A stretch of 6,036 nt of DNA from positions 1-6,036 of the forward strand of contig JAIBDV010000206.1 in assembly GCA_024686055.1 (NCBI GenBank), in the 5' to 3' direction. The notes under the pieces were generated by a model. That model had not been told where the DNA came from and did not search any database. It saw only the letters and a list, made by a program, of their open reading frames with translations. The position numbers and the translations under genes were made by a program. Below are positions 1 through 5,802 of the stretch, piece after piece. Source of the stretch: Neptuniibacter sp. (lineage in GTDB: Bacteria; Pseudomonadota; Gammaproteobacteria; Pseudomonadales; Balneatricaceae). The stretch's first letter is position 1. The number at the start of each line of letters is the position of its first letter.

Positions 1-1128
1 ACCACGTGCAGCGAATAAAGCAGCTTCGTTAACTAAGTTAGCTAAGTCGGCACCGGAGAAACCTGGTGTTCCACGGGCAATAACACTTGCTTCAACGTTA
101 TCGGCCACAGGCACTTTGCGCATATGCACTTTAAGAATCTGTTCACGACCACGGATATCCGGCAGGCCCACATTGACCTGACGGTCAAAGCGCCCCGGAC
201 GCAACAATGCAGGGTCCAGTACATCGGGACGGTTGGTGGCAGCAATGACGATAACGCCCTCGGTACCCTCGAAACCATCCATTTCAACCAGCAGCTGGTT
301 CAATGTCTGTTCACGCTCATCGTTACCACCGCCCATGCCAACACCACGATGGCGACCCACCGCATCGATCTCATCGATAAAGATGATACATGGCGAATTT
401 TTCTTAGCCTGGTCAAACATATCACGGACACGGGACGCACCCACACCGACAAACATCTCAACGAAGTCAGAACCAGAAATACTGAAAAACGGTACTTTGG
501 CCTCACCTGCGATGGCTTTAGCCAGTAGCGTTTTACCTGTACCGGGGTTACCAGATAGCAAGATACCACGGGGGATATGCCCGCCCAGCTTCTGAAATTT
601 GCCGGGGTCACGCAGATAATCCACCAGCTCTTTGACTTCTTCCTTGGCCTCTTCACAGCCAGCGACATCATCAAAGCGGGTTTTAATCTGATCTTCACCC
701 ATCATTCGGGCTTTAGATTTACCAAAGGCCATCGGGCCTTTGCCACCACCACCGCCCTGCATCTGACGCATGAAGAACATGAAAATGGCAATAATTACCA
801 GAATTGGGAATGAAGCGACCAGCAACTGGGACCAGATGCTCTGCTGCTCCGGCTGCTTACCTTCAATTGTTACATTATTCTGCAGTAGATCATCTACCAG
901 CTTCGGGTCCTGCAGGGCCGGGCGTACCGTTTCAAAGGTCTCACCATTACTACGCTGACCAACAATGGTGTAACCATCTATCACCACCTTGCTCACACGT
1001 TTCGCCTGCACTTCCGTTACGAAGTCCGAATAGTTTAATCGACTGGACTCGGTTTCTGCGCTGAAGTTATTAAATACCGTCAACAGCACGGCAGCAATAA
1101 CCAGCCACAGCACCAGATTCTTAGCCAT
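1..1128 (-). CDS. ftsH: ATP-dependent zinc metalloprotease FtsH (N-terminal part, runs off left edge)
   Basis: Membrane-anchored AAA+ protease that extracts and degrades membrane proteins and short-lived cytosolic regulators. The window holds the first 376 codons, in frame to base 1; family members are about 640 residues, so the HExxH zinc protease domain is outside. Visible in order: membrane helix at about 5-20, small periplasmic domain at about 25-98, second helix at about 102-120 ending in FFMRQMQGGGGGKG, then the AAA+ module with Walker A GNPGTGKT (193-200), pore motif FVG (226-228), Walker B IIFIDE (248-253), sensor-1 Asn299 and arginine fingers R310/R313 in LLRPGRFD. The second Walker A residue is Asn where FtsH normally has Pro. 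The ATG at 1126-1128 matches the usual MAKNL start, but GAGGG (1145-1149) is better spaced for a TTG at 1135-1137, giving MNDMAKNL. It lies downstream of rlmE on the same strand. Identity is certain; only the start is open. Confidence 0.97.
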   Translation of the reverse strand, partial: MAKNLVLWLVIAAVLLTVFNNFSAETESSRLNYSDFVTEVQAKRVSKVVIDGYTIVGQRSNGETFETVRPALQDPKLVDDLLQNNVTIEGKQPEQQSIWSQLLVASFPILVIIAIFMFFMRQMQGGGGGKGPMAFGKSKARMMGEDQIKTRFDDVAGCEEAKEEVKELVDYLRDPGKFQKLGGHIPRGILLSGNPGTGKTLLAKAIAGEAKVPFFSISGSDFVEMFVGVGASRVRDMFDQAKKNSPCIIFIDEIDAVGRHRGVGMGGGNDEREQTLNQLLVEMDGFEGTEGVIVIAATNRPDVLDPALLRPGRFDRQVNVGLPDIRGREQILKVHMRKVPVADNVEASVIARGTPGFSGADLANLVNEAALFAARG

Positions 1129-1197
1129 ATCGTTCAAATGATTACCCTCGGCTCAGCACTATTTTGCTGCAACTCTCAATCGTTCTCAGTTCCGCCC

Positions 1198-1206
1198 ACT
1201 ATAGCA
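1198..1206 (-). promoter_or_regulatory. Candidate extended -10 promoter for ftsH
   Basis: On the minus strand this reads TGCTATAGT, a TGn extended -10 followed by a hexamer with 5 of 6 matches to TATAAT. It lies about 70 nt upstream of the ftsH start, in the rlmE-ftsH gap. No good -35 hexamer is visible at 16-18 nt, which is tolerated by extended -10 promoters. No sigma-32-type heat-shock motif (CTTGAA with CCCCAT) was seen in the gap. It would give ftsH transcription independent of rlmE. Confidence 0.33.
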
Positions 1207-1239
1207 GGTCAGACGCCTGATACCACTTAGAAGACCCCG

Positions 1240-1270
1240 AACCTGCCACAGCTACGTGGCTGAACAGGTT
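1240..1270 (-). other. Intercistronic stem-loop after rlmE
   Basis: In the minus transcript an outer AACCT/AGGTT stem encloses an inner perfect GCCAC/GTGGC stem with a six-base loop; about five unpaired bases separate the stems on one side only. The structure starts 14 nt after the rlmE stop codon. The sequence after it is CGGGGTCTTCT rather than a T-run, so a classical intrinsic terminator is not supported. It could be a partial terminator, a processing site or a 3'-end stabiliser for the rlmE message. The candidate ftsH promoter lies just downstream. Confidence 0.4.
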
Positions 1271-1284
1271 ACTCGAAGCGTGTT

Positions 1285-1908
1285 TTATTCCCCTTTAAAG
1301 CCCTTTCCCAGCAAATAAACTTCGCGGGAGCGGGCGCGTGAGGCATCAGGCTTACGCGTTACCACGGTTTTAAAGCTCTGGCGCATCTCTTTGAGGTATT
1401 CATCGAACCCTTCGCCCTGGAAAACTTTGGCAATAAAATTTCCACCTGGCTTGAGCACCTGGCGCGCCATATCCAGCGCCAACTCCACCAGATACATGGC
1501 CGCAGGCTGGTCCACCGCCGCCATACCACTCATATTGGGGGCCATATCAGAAATTACAAGATCTGCCGGCGCATCACCCAGCGCCCGCATCACTTCAGCG
1601 AGCACCGCCTCCTCGGTAAAGTCACCTTGCACAAACTCGACCCCGGCCATCGAATCCATCGGCAGAATGTCCGACGCGACCACCCGGCCTTTATCGCCCA
1701 CCCGCTCAGCAGCCACCTGAGACCAGCCACCAGGGGCCGCCCCCAGATCAACCACCGTCATACCGGATTTGAACAACTTATCTTTATTGTCCAGCTCGAT
1801 CAGTTTATAGCTGGCGCGGGAACGATAGCCGTCACCCTTTGATTGTTTGACGTACTTATCGCCATGATGTTCCTGCAGCCACTGGCTACTACTTTTAGAT
1901 CGAGACAC
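1285..1908 (-). CDS. rlmE: 23S rRNA (uridine-2'-O-)-methyltransferase RlmE (FtsJ/RrmJ)
   Basis: SAM-dependent methyltransferase that 2'-O-methylates U2552 (E. coli numbering) in the 23S rRNA A-loop, acting late in 50S assembly. With the start chosen here the product is 207 residues, against 209 in E. coli. The SAM-binding motif DLGAAPGGWSQ is at 54-64. The K-D-K-E tetrad of the family is complete: K35 (in SYKLIE), D121 (in SDMAPN), K161 (in AKVFQGEGF) and E196 (in RSREVY). The start is GTG at 1906-1908, giving MSRSKSSSQWLQEH, which matches the E. coli N-terminus; a GGAG lies 10 nt upstream. The frame stays open upstream to a TTG at 1933-1935, adding nine residues with no family counterpart, so I reject that start. 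It is divergent from yhbY and codirectional with ftsH, as in E. coli. Confidence 0.96.
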   Translation of the reverse strand: MSRSKSSSQWLQEHHGDKYVKQSKGDGYRSRASYKLIELDNKDKLFKSGMTVVDLGAAPGGWSQVAAERVGDKGRVVASDILPMDSMAGVEFVQGDFTEEAVLAEVMRALGDAPADLVISDMAPNMSGMAAVDQPAAMYLVELALDMARQVLKPGGNFIAKVFQGEGFDEYLKEMRQSFKTVVTRKPDASRARSREVYLLGKGFKGE

Positions 1909-1971
1909 GCGCAAAAGACTCCGGTTCGTGAGCAACGCTACTCAGCGTAGAGCAACTCAGGTAAAATTGGC

Positions 1972-2000
1972 TATTATTTGTCAACGGTGGTGAAACCACC
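1972..2000 (+). promoter_or_regulatory. Possible yhbY promoter -10 and 5'-leader hairpin in the divergent region
   Basis: TATTAT at 1972-1977 has 5 of 6 matches to the -10 consensus, but no good -35 is present at 16-18 nt. A perfect inverted repeat, GGTGGT-GAA-ACCACC, lies at 1986-2000. If transcription begins about 7 nt after the -10, this hairpin would be at or next to the 5' end of the yhbY mRNA. The yhbY ribosome site is weak: the only purine-rich match, GAGG at 2010-2013, is 14 nt from the ATG. An operator role for the dyad is equally possible. Confidence 0.3.
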
Positions 2001-2027
2001 CTGAACTTTGAGGCACCATATTTTAGT

Positions 2028-2330
2028 ATGAGCTTATCCCCTGAGCAAAAGAAGAAGTTTCGCACCATCGGTCACGGCCTGAGCCCGATCGTAACCATTG
2101 CTGGTAAAGGGATGACCGAAAACATCCAGCTCGAGGTGGACCGCGCTCTGGGCGACCACGAACTGATCAAAATCAAGTTTGCCGTCGGCGACCGTGAGGT
2201 CAAGCACCAGCTGATCCAGGAACTGTGCACCATTGTGGAAGCAACCCTGGTCCAGGAGATCGGCCACGTTGCCCTGCTGTACCGCAAAGCCCTGGTGTCC
2301 AACCCAAAACTGTCTAACCTGACCCGTTAA
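2028..2330 (+). CDS. yhbY: YhbY family ribosome-assembly RNA-binding protein (CRM domain)
   Basis: Small single-domain CRM protein of 100 residues (97 in E. coli) associated with precursor 50S subunits; the fold is related to the C-terminal domain of IF3. It aligns with E. coli YhbY along its length: an N-terminal segment with EQKKKFRTIGH, the G-M-T-E loop (28-31) that corresponds to the RNA-contacting loop, then ALGDHELIKIKF (40-51), DREVKHQLIQEL, and the C-terminal IGHVALLYRKA strand with a basic NPKLSNLTR tail. The ATG is preceded by a poorly spaced GAGG and has no better in-frame alternative. It is divergent from rlmE, which fits a shared role in 50S maturation, and is followed by a hairpin that separates it from the cassette downstream. 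Confidence 0.95.
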   Translation: MSLSPEQKKKFRTIGHGLSPIVTIAGKGMTENIQLEVDRALGDHELIKIKFAVGDREVKHQLIQELCTIVEATLVQEIGHVALLYRKALVSNPKLSNLTR

Positions 2331-2338
2331 TACAGTTA

Positions 2339-2362
2339 AGACCCTGCTTTCAGGCAGGGTCT
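2339..2362 (+). terminator. Hairpin after yhbY, likely terminator
   Basis: A perfect 9-bp stem AGACCCTGC / GCAGGGTCT with loop TTTCAG begins 9 nt after the yhbY stop. The 3' flank is CGCTCCACTT with no T-run, so termination may be partial and some read-through into the downstream lipoprotein gene is possible. Confidence 0.5.
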
Positions 2363-2427
2363 CGCTCCACTTCCCCCAGAATATTCCCCCAAACTGGCAC
2401 GGTGATTAAGCAGCCGTTCGTCAGTGT

Positions 2428-2451
2428 CCTATTGTAATAGGTAGTCACAAT
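2428..2451 (+). promoter_or_regulatory. Palindromic operator-like element with -10 box upstream of the cassette
   Basis: A perfect inverted repeat CCTATT-GT-AATAGG (2428-2441) contains TGTAAT (2433-2438), which has 5 of 6 matches to the -10 consensus. Overlapping it is a second dyad, ATTGT-N11-ACAAT (2431-2435 and 2447-2451), which has the T-N11-A form of LysR-type regulator sites. No convincing -35 is present, as in activator-dependent promoters. The element lies about 100 nt before the lipoprotein gene in an otherwise plain 205-bp gap. That it is the cassette's promoter/operator is inference. Confidence 0.35.
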
Positions 2452-2522
2452 TGCTGGCGCACCTGTTCCAGGGGCTATCCCTCTGCCTTCAGGTACTGCC
2501 ACGCAATCAGAATGGTTGTATC

Positions 2523-2527
2523 AGAGG
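2523..2527 (+). promoter_or_regulatory. Ribosome binding site that sets the lipoprotein start
   Basis: AGAGG is 8 nt upstream of the ATG at 2536. An earlier in-frame ATG at 2512 would put this site inside the coding region and add eight acidic and polar residues before the signal peptide, so the 2536 start is preferred. Confidence 0.7.
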
Positions 2528-2535
2528 ATTCAGAG

Positions 2536-3228
2536 ATGTTTCACCGCACCGCCCGCCACCTGGGCCAAGGTCTGCTGTCCGTGTTAATGCTGTCGTTTCT
2601 GACCGGCTGTCAGACCCTGAGCGAAGCACGCCCCGCCCCTCCGACAACGCCTCCTGTGACTGTCGTTCCAGCAGAACCCGCCAAAGTTGCGCCGGTTAAA
2701 GCCCCCCCGGCCAAACCGGTCGCCTGCCCAAAACCGCGCACGATTACCCGTAAAGTCACGGTCTATACACCGGTTAAAGTGGGTAATAAGCAACTGTTTG
2801 GTGAAGCCGAAATAAGCCAGATCCCGGCGCTGGAACTGCAGTTACCGGCACGTATCGACACCGGAGCCCGCACAACCTCACTGCACGCGACTCAGATTGA
2901 ACTGTTCGAGCGCGATGGCAAAAACTGGGTGCGTTTCCAGAGCAGCAGCAACAATGCCAAGCCAATGGTTCAGGAGTTGCCGCTCAAGCGTACGGTCAGA
3001 ATCAAGCGCAAAGACAAAGGTGTAGTCGAACGCCCTGTCATTGAGCTTAAAATCCAGATCGGCGGTGTCGTCCAGCGTCTGGATGTCAACCTGGCCGATC
3101 GCAGTCACCTGGAGTATCCGGTCCTGATTGGCCGGGATTTCCTGCAGGACCTTGTCATCGTCGATGTCAGTAAAAGCTACATCGCCGACCAGCCTGAAGA
3201 TCGACCAAAAGCCGAGGCTACCCGCTGA
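2536..3228 (+). CDS. Lipoprotein with retropepsin-like protease domain (PF05618 / 'ATP-dependent zinc protease' family)
   Basis: Predicted lipid-anchored periplasmic protease of 230 residues. A lipoprotein signal peptide covers 1-24: basic start, hydrophobic GLLSVLMLSFLTG, and lipobox L-T-G-C with lipidated Cys25. The residue after it is Gln, not Asp, favouring outer-membrane sorting by the enterobacterial rule. A Pro/Ala/Lys-rich linker (about 31-67) contains a second cysteine, Cys64. The domain at about 70-225 has D108-T-G-A, the aspartic-protease active-site motif, within RIDTGARTTSLHA, and a late VLIGRDFL (196-203) resembling the second conserved strand of retropepsins. A single DTG implies a homodimeric active site. 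Despite the usual family name, I see no HExxH zinc motif and no P-loop. It heads the three-gene cassette, and its TGA overlaps the next ATG by 1 nt. The family is well supported; the substrate is unknown. Confidence 0.88.
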   Translation: MFHRTARHLGQGLLSVLMLSFLTGCQTLSEARPAPPTTPPVTVVPAEPAKVAPVKAPPAKPVACPKPRTITRKVTVYTPVKVGNKQLFGEAEISQIPALELQLPARIDTGARTTSLHATQIELFERDGKNWVRFQSSSNNAKPMVQELPLKRTVRIKRKDKGVVERPVIELKIQIGGVVQRLDVNLADRSHLEYPVLIGRDFLQDLVIVDVSKSYIADQPEDRPKAEATR

Positions 3229-4778
3229 TGCATAGAGAGAAGCTGCAACTTTATCTGATCGCACTGCTACTGATCGCCCTGGGTACAGGCCTGACGCTGT
3301 ACAAACACTTCACGCTGGATTTCCCGCTACTGCCAGGGGAGCGTCAGCAACTATGGACCATCGAAGCTCAGATCAGCTTTCAGGCCCAGAACAAACCGGT
3401 GATGGTATCACTGGCCCGGCCCAGCGGTGGCAACGGCTACCAGACCGTGCAGGAGGACTTCGCCTCCTCCGGCTATGGCTTCGCCCTGAAAGAGAATGAA
3501 ACTCAGAACCGGGCGCAATGGACCAAGCGCCTCGCGGACGGCAAGCAGACCATCTATTACCGCCTGCAGGCCAGCCGCCTTGATCACCAGCCTCCCGTCA
3601 CCCCATTGACCACGGCACCCGAGCTGGCCGCCGTTGATCTGGATGGGCCTGTTATGACGGCAGCGCGGGCCATCGTGGATGAAGCACAGCAGCAGTCTGC
3701 TGACAATCAGAGCCTGACCGTGCAACTACTACAACTGCTCAATAACCCCGCCCCTTCCCAGGATGTTCAGGTATTACAGAACCTGTCCTCTGGCTCCGGG
3801 GTGGATGCAGAAACGATCGTCCAGTTATTAGCACTGGCAAAGATACCCGCCCGGGTGATCAAAGGTATTGAACTTGAAGACCGCCGCCGTAATCAGGCCC
3901 TTGTCAGCCGGATCGAAGTCTTCAGCGAGAACAAGCAGCTCTACTTTGATCCCGCGCACAGCGTCGAAGGCCTGTCTGAGAATTTCCTGATCTGGCAGCA
4001 AGGTGGCACCTCGTTACTGGATGTCAGCGGTGGTCAGGACTCACAGGTGCGCTTCTCAACCCTGGTCAATGACACCAGCGCCCGCACCCTGGCGTTACGC
4101 AGTGCCAAAGCCGAACAGGCCACCCTGATCGACTTTTCAATCTACAGCCTGCCAGTAGCTGATCAGAACGCTTTCAAAACCATCCTGCTGGTGCCAATCG
4201 GCACGCTGATCGTGGTATTTTTGCGGGTTATCGTCGGCATCCGTACCTCAGGCACATTTATGCCAATTCTGATGGCTCTGGCGTTTATCCAGACCACCTT
4301 ACTGACCGGGCTGGCCATCTTTATCGTCGTCGTCTCGATCGGCCTGTGGATACGCTCAGCCCTGAGTAACCTTAACCTTCTGCTTGTCGCCCGAATATCC
4401 TCGGTGGTCATCGTCGTTATCGGCATCATGGCCACCCTGAGCATTATCAGCTTCAAGCTGGGACTAGAACAGGTACTGACCGTCACCTTCTTCCCGATGA
4501 TCATCCTGGCATGGACCATCGAGCGCATGTCGATCCTGTGGGAAGAGGAAGGTGCTCGCGAAGTACTGACCCAGGGCTCAGGCAGCCTGCTGGTTGCCTC
4601 GCTGGCTTACCTGCTGATGACCAACCCGCTGGTTGAACACCTGACCTTCAATTTCCCGGAGCTGTTACTGGTAATGCTGGCTATCAACCTGCTGCTGGGC
4701 CAGTACACCGGCTATCGACTGACTGAACTGGTGCGTTTCGAACCACTGGTGCGCCATAAGGGCCAGAGCCATGATTAA
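3228..4778 (+). CDS. Inactive transglutaminase-like domain fused to seven membrane helices (7TM_transglut family)
   Basis: Inner-membrane protein of 516 residues. An N-terminal anchor (about 7-24) is followed by a periplasmic region to about 315, then seven hydrophobic segments near 317-337, 343-360, 362-376, 391-410, 415-431, 452-465 and 478-491. The transglutaminase-like core spans about 197-260: GSGVDAETIVQLLALAKIPARV corresponds to the catalytic-Cys helix but lacks Cys, SRIEVF replaces the His-Ala-Trp strand, and only the Asp of YFDPAHS (D251) remains. The whole protein contains no cysteine, so thiol catalysis is excluded; peptide binding is the likely role (family knowledge plus inference). 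The start overlaps the upstream stop as TGATG, with GAGG 10 nt before it, indicating translational coupling. The stop lies 8 nt inside the following ligase gene. It may present a peptide or sense a ligand for its neighbours. Confidence 0.88.
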   Translation: MHREKLQLYLIALLLIALGTGLTLYKHFTLDFPLLPGERQQLWTIEAQISFQAQNKPVMVSLARPSGGNGYQTVQEDFASSGYGFALKENETQNRAQWTKRLADGKQTIYYRLQASRLDHQPPVTPLTTAPELAAVDLDGPVMTAARAIVDEAQQQSADNQSLTVQLLQLLNNPAPSQDVQVLQNLSSGSGVDAETIVQLLALAKIPARVIKGIELEDRRRNQALVSRIEVFSENKQLYFDPAHSVEGLSENFLIWQQGGTSLLDVSGGQDSQVRFSTLVNDTSARTLALRSAKAEQATLIDFSIYSLPVADQNAFKTILLVPIGTLIVVFLRVIVGIRTSGTFMPILMALAFIQTTLLTGLAIFIVVVSIGLWIRSALSNLNLLLVARISSVVIVVIGIMATLSIISFKLGLEQVLTVTFFPMIILAWTIERMSILWEEEGAREVLTQGSGSLLVASLAYLLMTNPLVEHLTFNFPELLLVMLAINLLLGQYTGYRLTELVRFEPLVRHKGQSHD

Positions 4779-5727
4779 CTGGTGCTGGCCCAACCAGCTG
4801 CGTGCGCAAGGCATCATGGGAATGAACGAGCGTAACAGCTGGTTCATCGGCCGCTACAATGACCGGCGCAATTATCCACTGGTTGATAATAAGCTGAAAA
4901 CAAAACGACTGGCTGAAGATGCACACATTGCCGTACCTGAACTGATCGGCGTGATTCGTACCCAGCACGAAGCCAGTAAAGCAGGCAGCCTGCTCAACAG
5001 CCTGAATGACTTCGTCATCAAGCCCGCCCAGGGCAGTGGCGGCAAAGGCATTCTGGTGATTGTCGAGCGTGATGGTGAGTACTTTCTTAAACCCAGCGGT
5101 GAGCGCCTAACCCTGCTGGATATTCAACGCGATGTCTCCAACATCCTTGGCGGGCTCTATTCACTGGGCGGCAAACCCGACGTCGCAATGATTGAAGCCC
5201 GAGTTGAATTTGATCCGGTATTTGCCGATTACAGCTATGAAGGAGTGCCCGATGTCCGAGTGATCACCTTCCTGGGCTACCCGGTCATGGCCATGTTACG
5301 ACTGGCGACCCATACCTCGGATGGCAAAGCCAACCTGCATCAGGGCGCTGTCGGCGTTGGACTGGACCTGGCCACCGGCCGTGGCCTTAATGCGGTGCAG
5401 TTTGACCGCCCCATCCGCCATCATCCCGACACCGACATCACCTTTGATCAGCTGACGGTACCCCACTGGGAGGAAATCCTGCACCTGGCCGCCGCCTGTT
5501 ATGAAGTCACCGAGCTGGGCTATATGGGCTGCGATATCGTACTGGACAAAAATAAAGGCCCACTGATTCTGGAAATGAATGCCCGGCCCGGACTGGCCAT
5601 TCAAATCGCCAATGACTGCGGCCTCAACCCGCGCCTGAAGCAGCTGGAAAAAGAGGGCCGCCGCCGCGCCAGTGTTAAAGAACGGGTGGCCTATGCCGTG
5701 CGCGAGTTCAGCACGCCGCCGAGCTGA
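4771..5727 (+). CDS. RimK-like ATP-grasp ligase (alpha-L-glutamate ligase-like protein)
   Basis: Predicted cytosolic ATP-grasp amidoligase of 318 residues; relatives join an amino acid or peptide through an acyl-phosphate intermediate. Visible elements: N-terminal RRNYPLVDNKLKTKRLAE (33-50), ATP-binding strand and glycine loop FVIKPAQGSGGKG (81-93, with K84 and K92), adenine-region MIEARVE (140-146), DVRV (161-164), and the metal-binding end formed by D255 in GCDIVLD and E268/N270 in ILEMNARPG. All expected catalytic features appear intact. There is no signal peptide or membrane segment. The ATG at 4771 has AAGGG 8 nt upstream, inside the preceding gene, and overlaps that gene by 8 nt. Internal Met16 and Met18 are possible but less well-supported starts. 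Glutamate specificity is implied only by the family name. The gene ends the cassette and faces greA across a terminator. Confidence 0.9.
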   Translation: MINWCWPNQLRAQGIMGMNERNSWFIGRYNDRRNYPLVDNKLKTKRLAEDAHIAVPELIGVIRTQHEASKAGSLLNSLNDFVIKPAQGSGGKGILVIVERDGEYFLKPSGERLTLLDIQRDVSNILGGLYSLGGKPDVAMIEARVEFDPVFADYSYEGVPDVRVITFLGYPVMAMLRLATHTSDGKANLHQGAVGVGLDLATGRGLNAVQFDRPIRHHPDTDITFDQLTVPHWEEILHLAAACYEVTELGYMGCDIVLDKNKGPLILEMNARPGLAIQIANDCGLNPRLKQLEKEGRRRASVKERVAYAVREFSTPPS

Positions 5728-5753
5728 GTCACTCGTCTCTCAAACTGCAGACC

Positions 5754-5783
5754 AAAAAAAACCGCGCCAGGCGCGGTTTTTTT
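5754..5783. terminator. Bidirectional intrinsic terminator between the ligase gene and greA
   Basis: A-run (5754-5761), GC-rich stem CCGCGC/GCGCGG with a three-base loop (5762-5776), then seven T (5777-5783). The A- and T-runs lengthen the stem and give a U-tract to transcripts arriving from either side, serving the convergent cassette and greA. It starts 26 nt after the ligase stop and 19 nt beyond the greA stop on the opposite strand. Confidence 0.92.
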
Positions 5784-5802
5784 AGTTGAGCATCAAAACC
5801 GA

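Noticed and set aside
124..1064. Several plus-strand open frames over the ftsH region (124-528, 233-595, 577-813, 804-1064).
   Set aside because: They are antisense to the intact FtsH reading frame, have no family-like features, and the minus frame encodes every expected AAA+ motif without interruption.
1909..1935. Longer RlmE starting at TTG 1935.
   Set aside because: The extra nine residues have no E. coli counterpart, while GTG at 1908 has a suitable GGAG and yields the family length.
1979..1984. Perfect minus-strand TTGACA, a possible -35 for rlmE.
   Set aside because: No hexamer resembling TATAAT is found 16-18 nt downstream (the sequence there is CCTGAG-like), so I do not call a promoter from the -35 alone.
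2512..2535. Eight-codon N-terminal extension of the lipoprotein from the ATG at 2512.
   Set aside because: The extension would include the good ribosome site itself and put acidic residues before the basic signal-peptide start; the 2536 start gives a standard lipoprotein signal.
4163..4528. Minus-strand open frame of 121 codons opposite the membrane helices.
   Set aside because: It is the antisense of hydrophobic codons in the 7TM protein, with Thr/Ile/Arg-rich composition and no recognisable domain or ribosome site.
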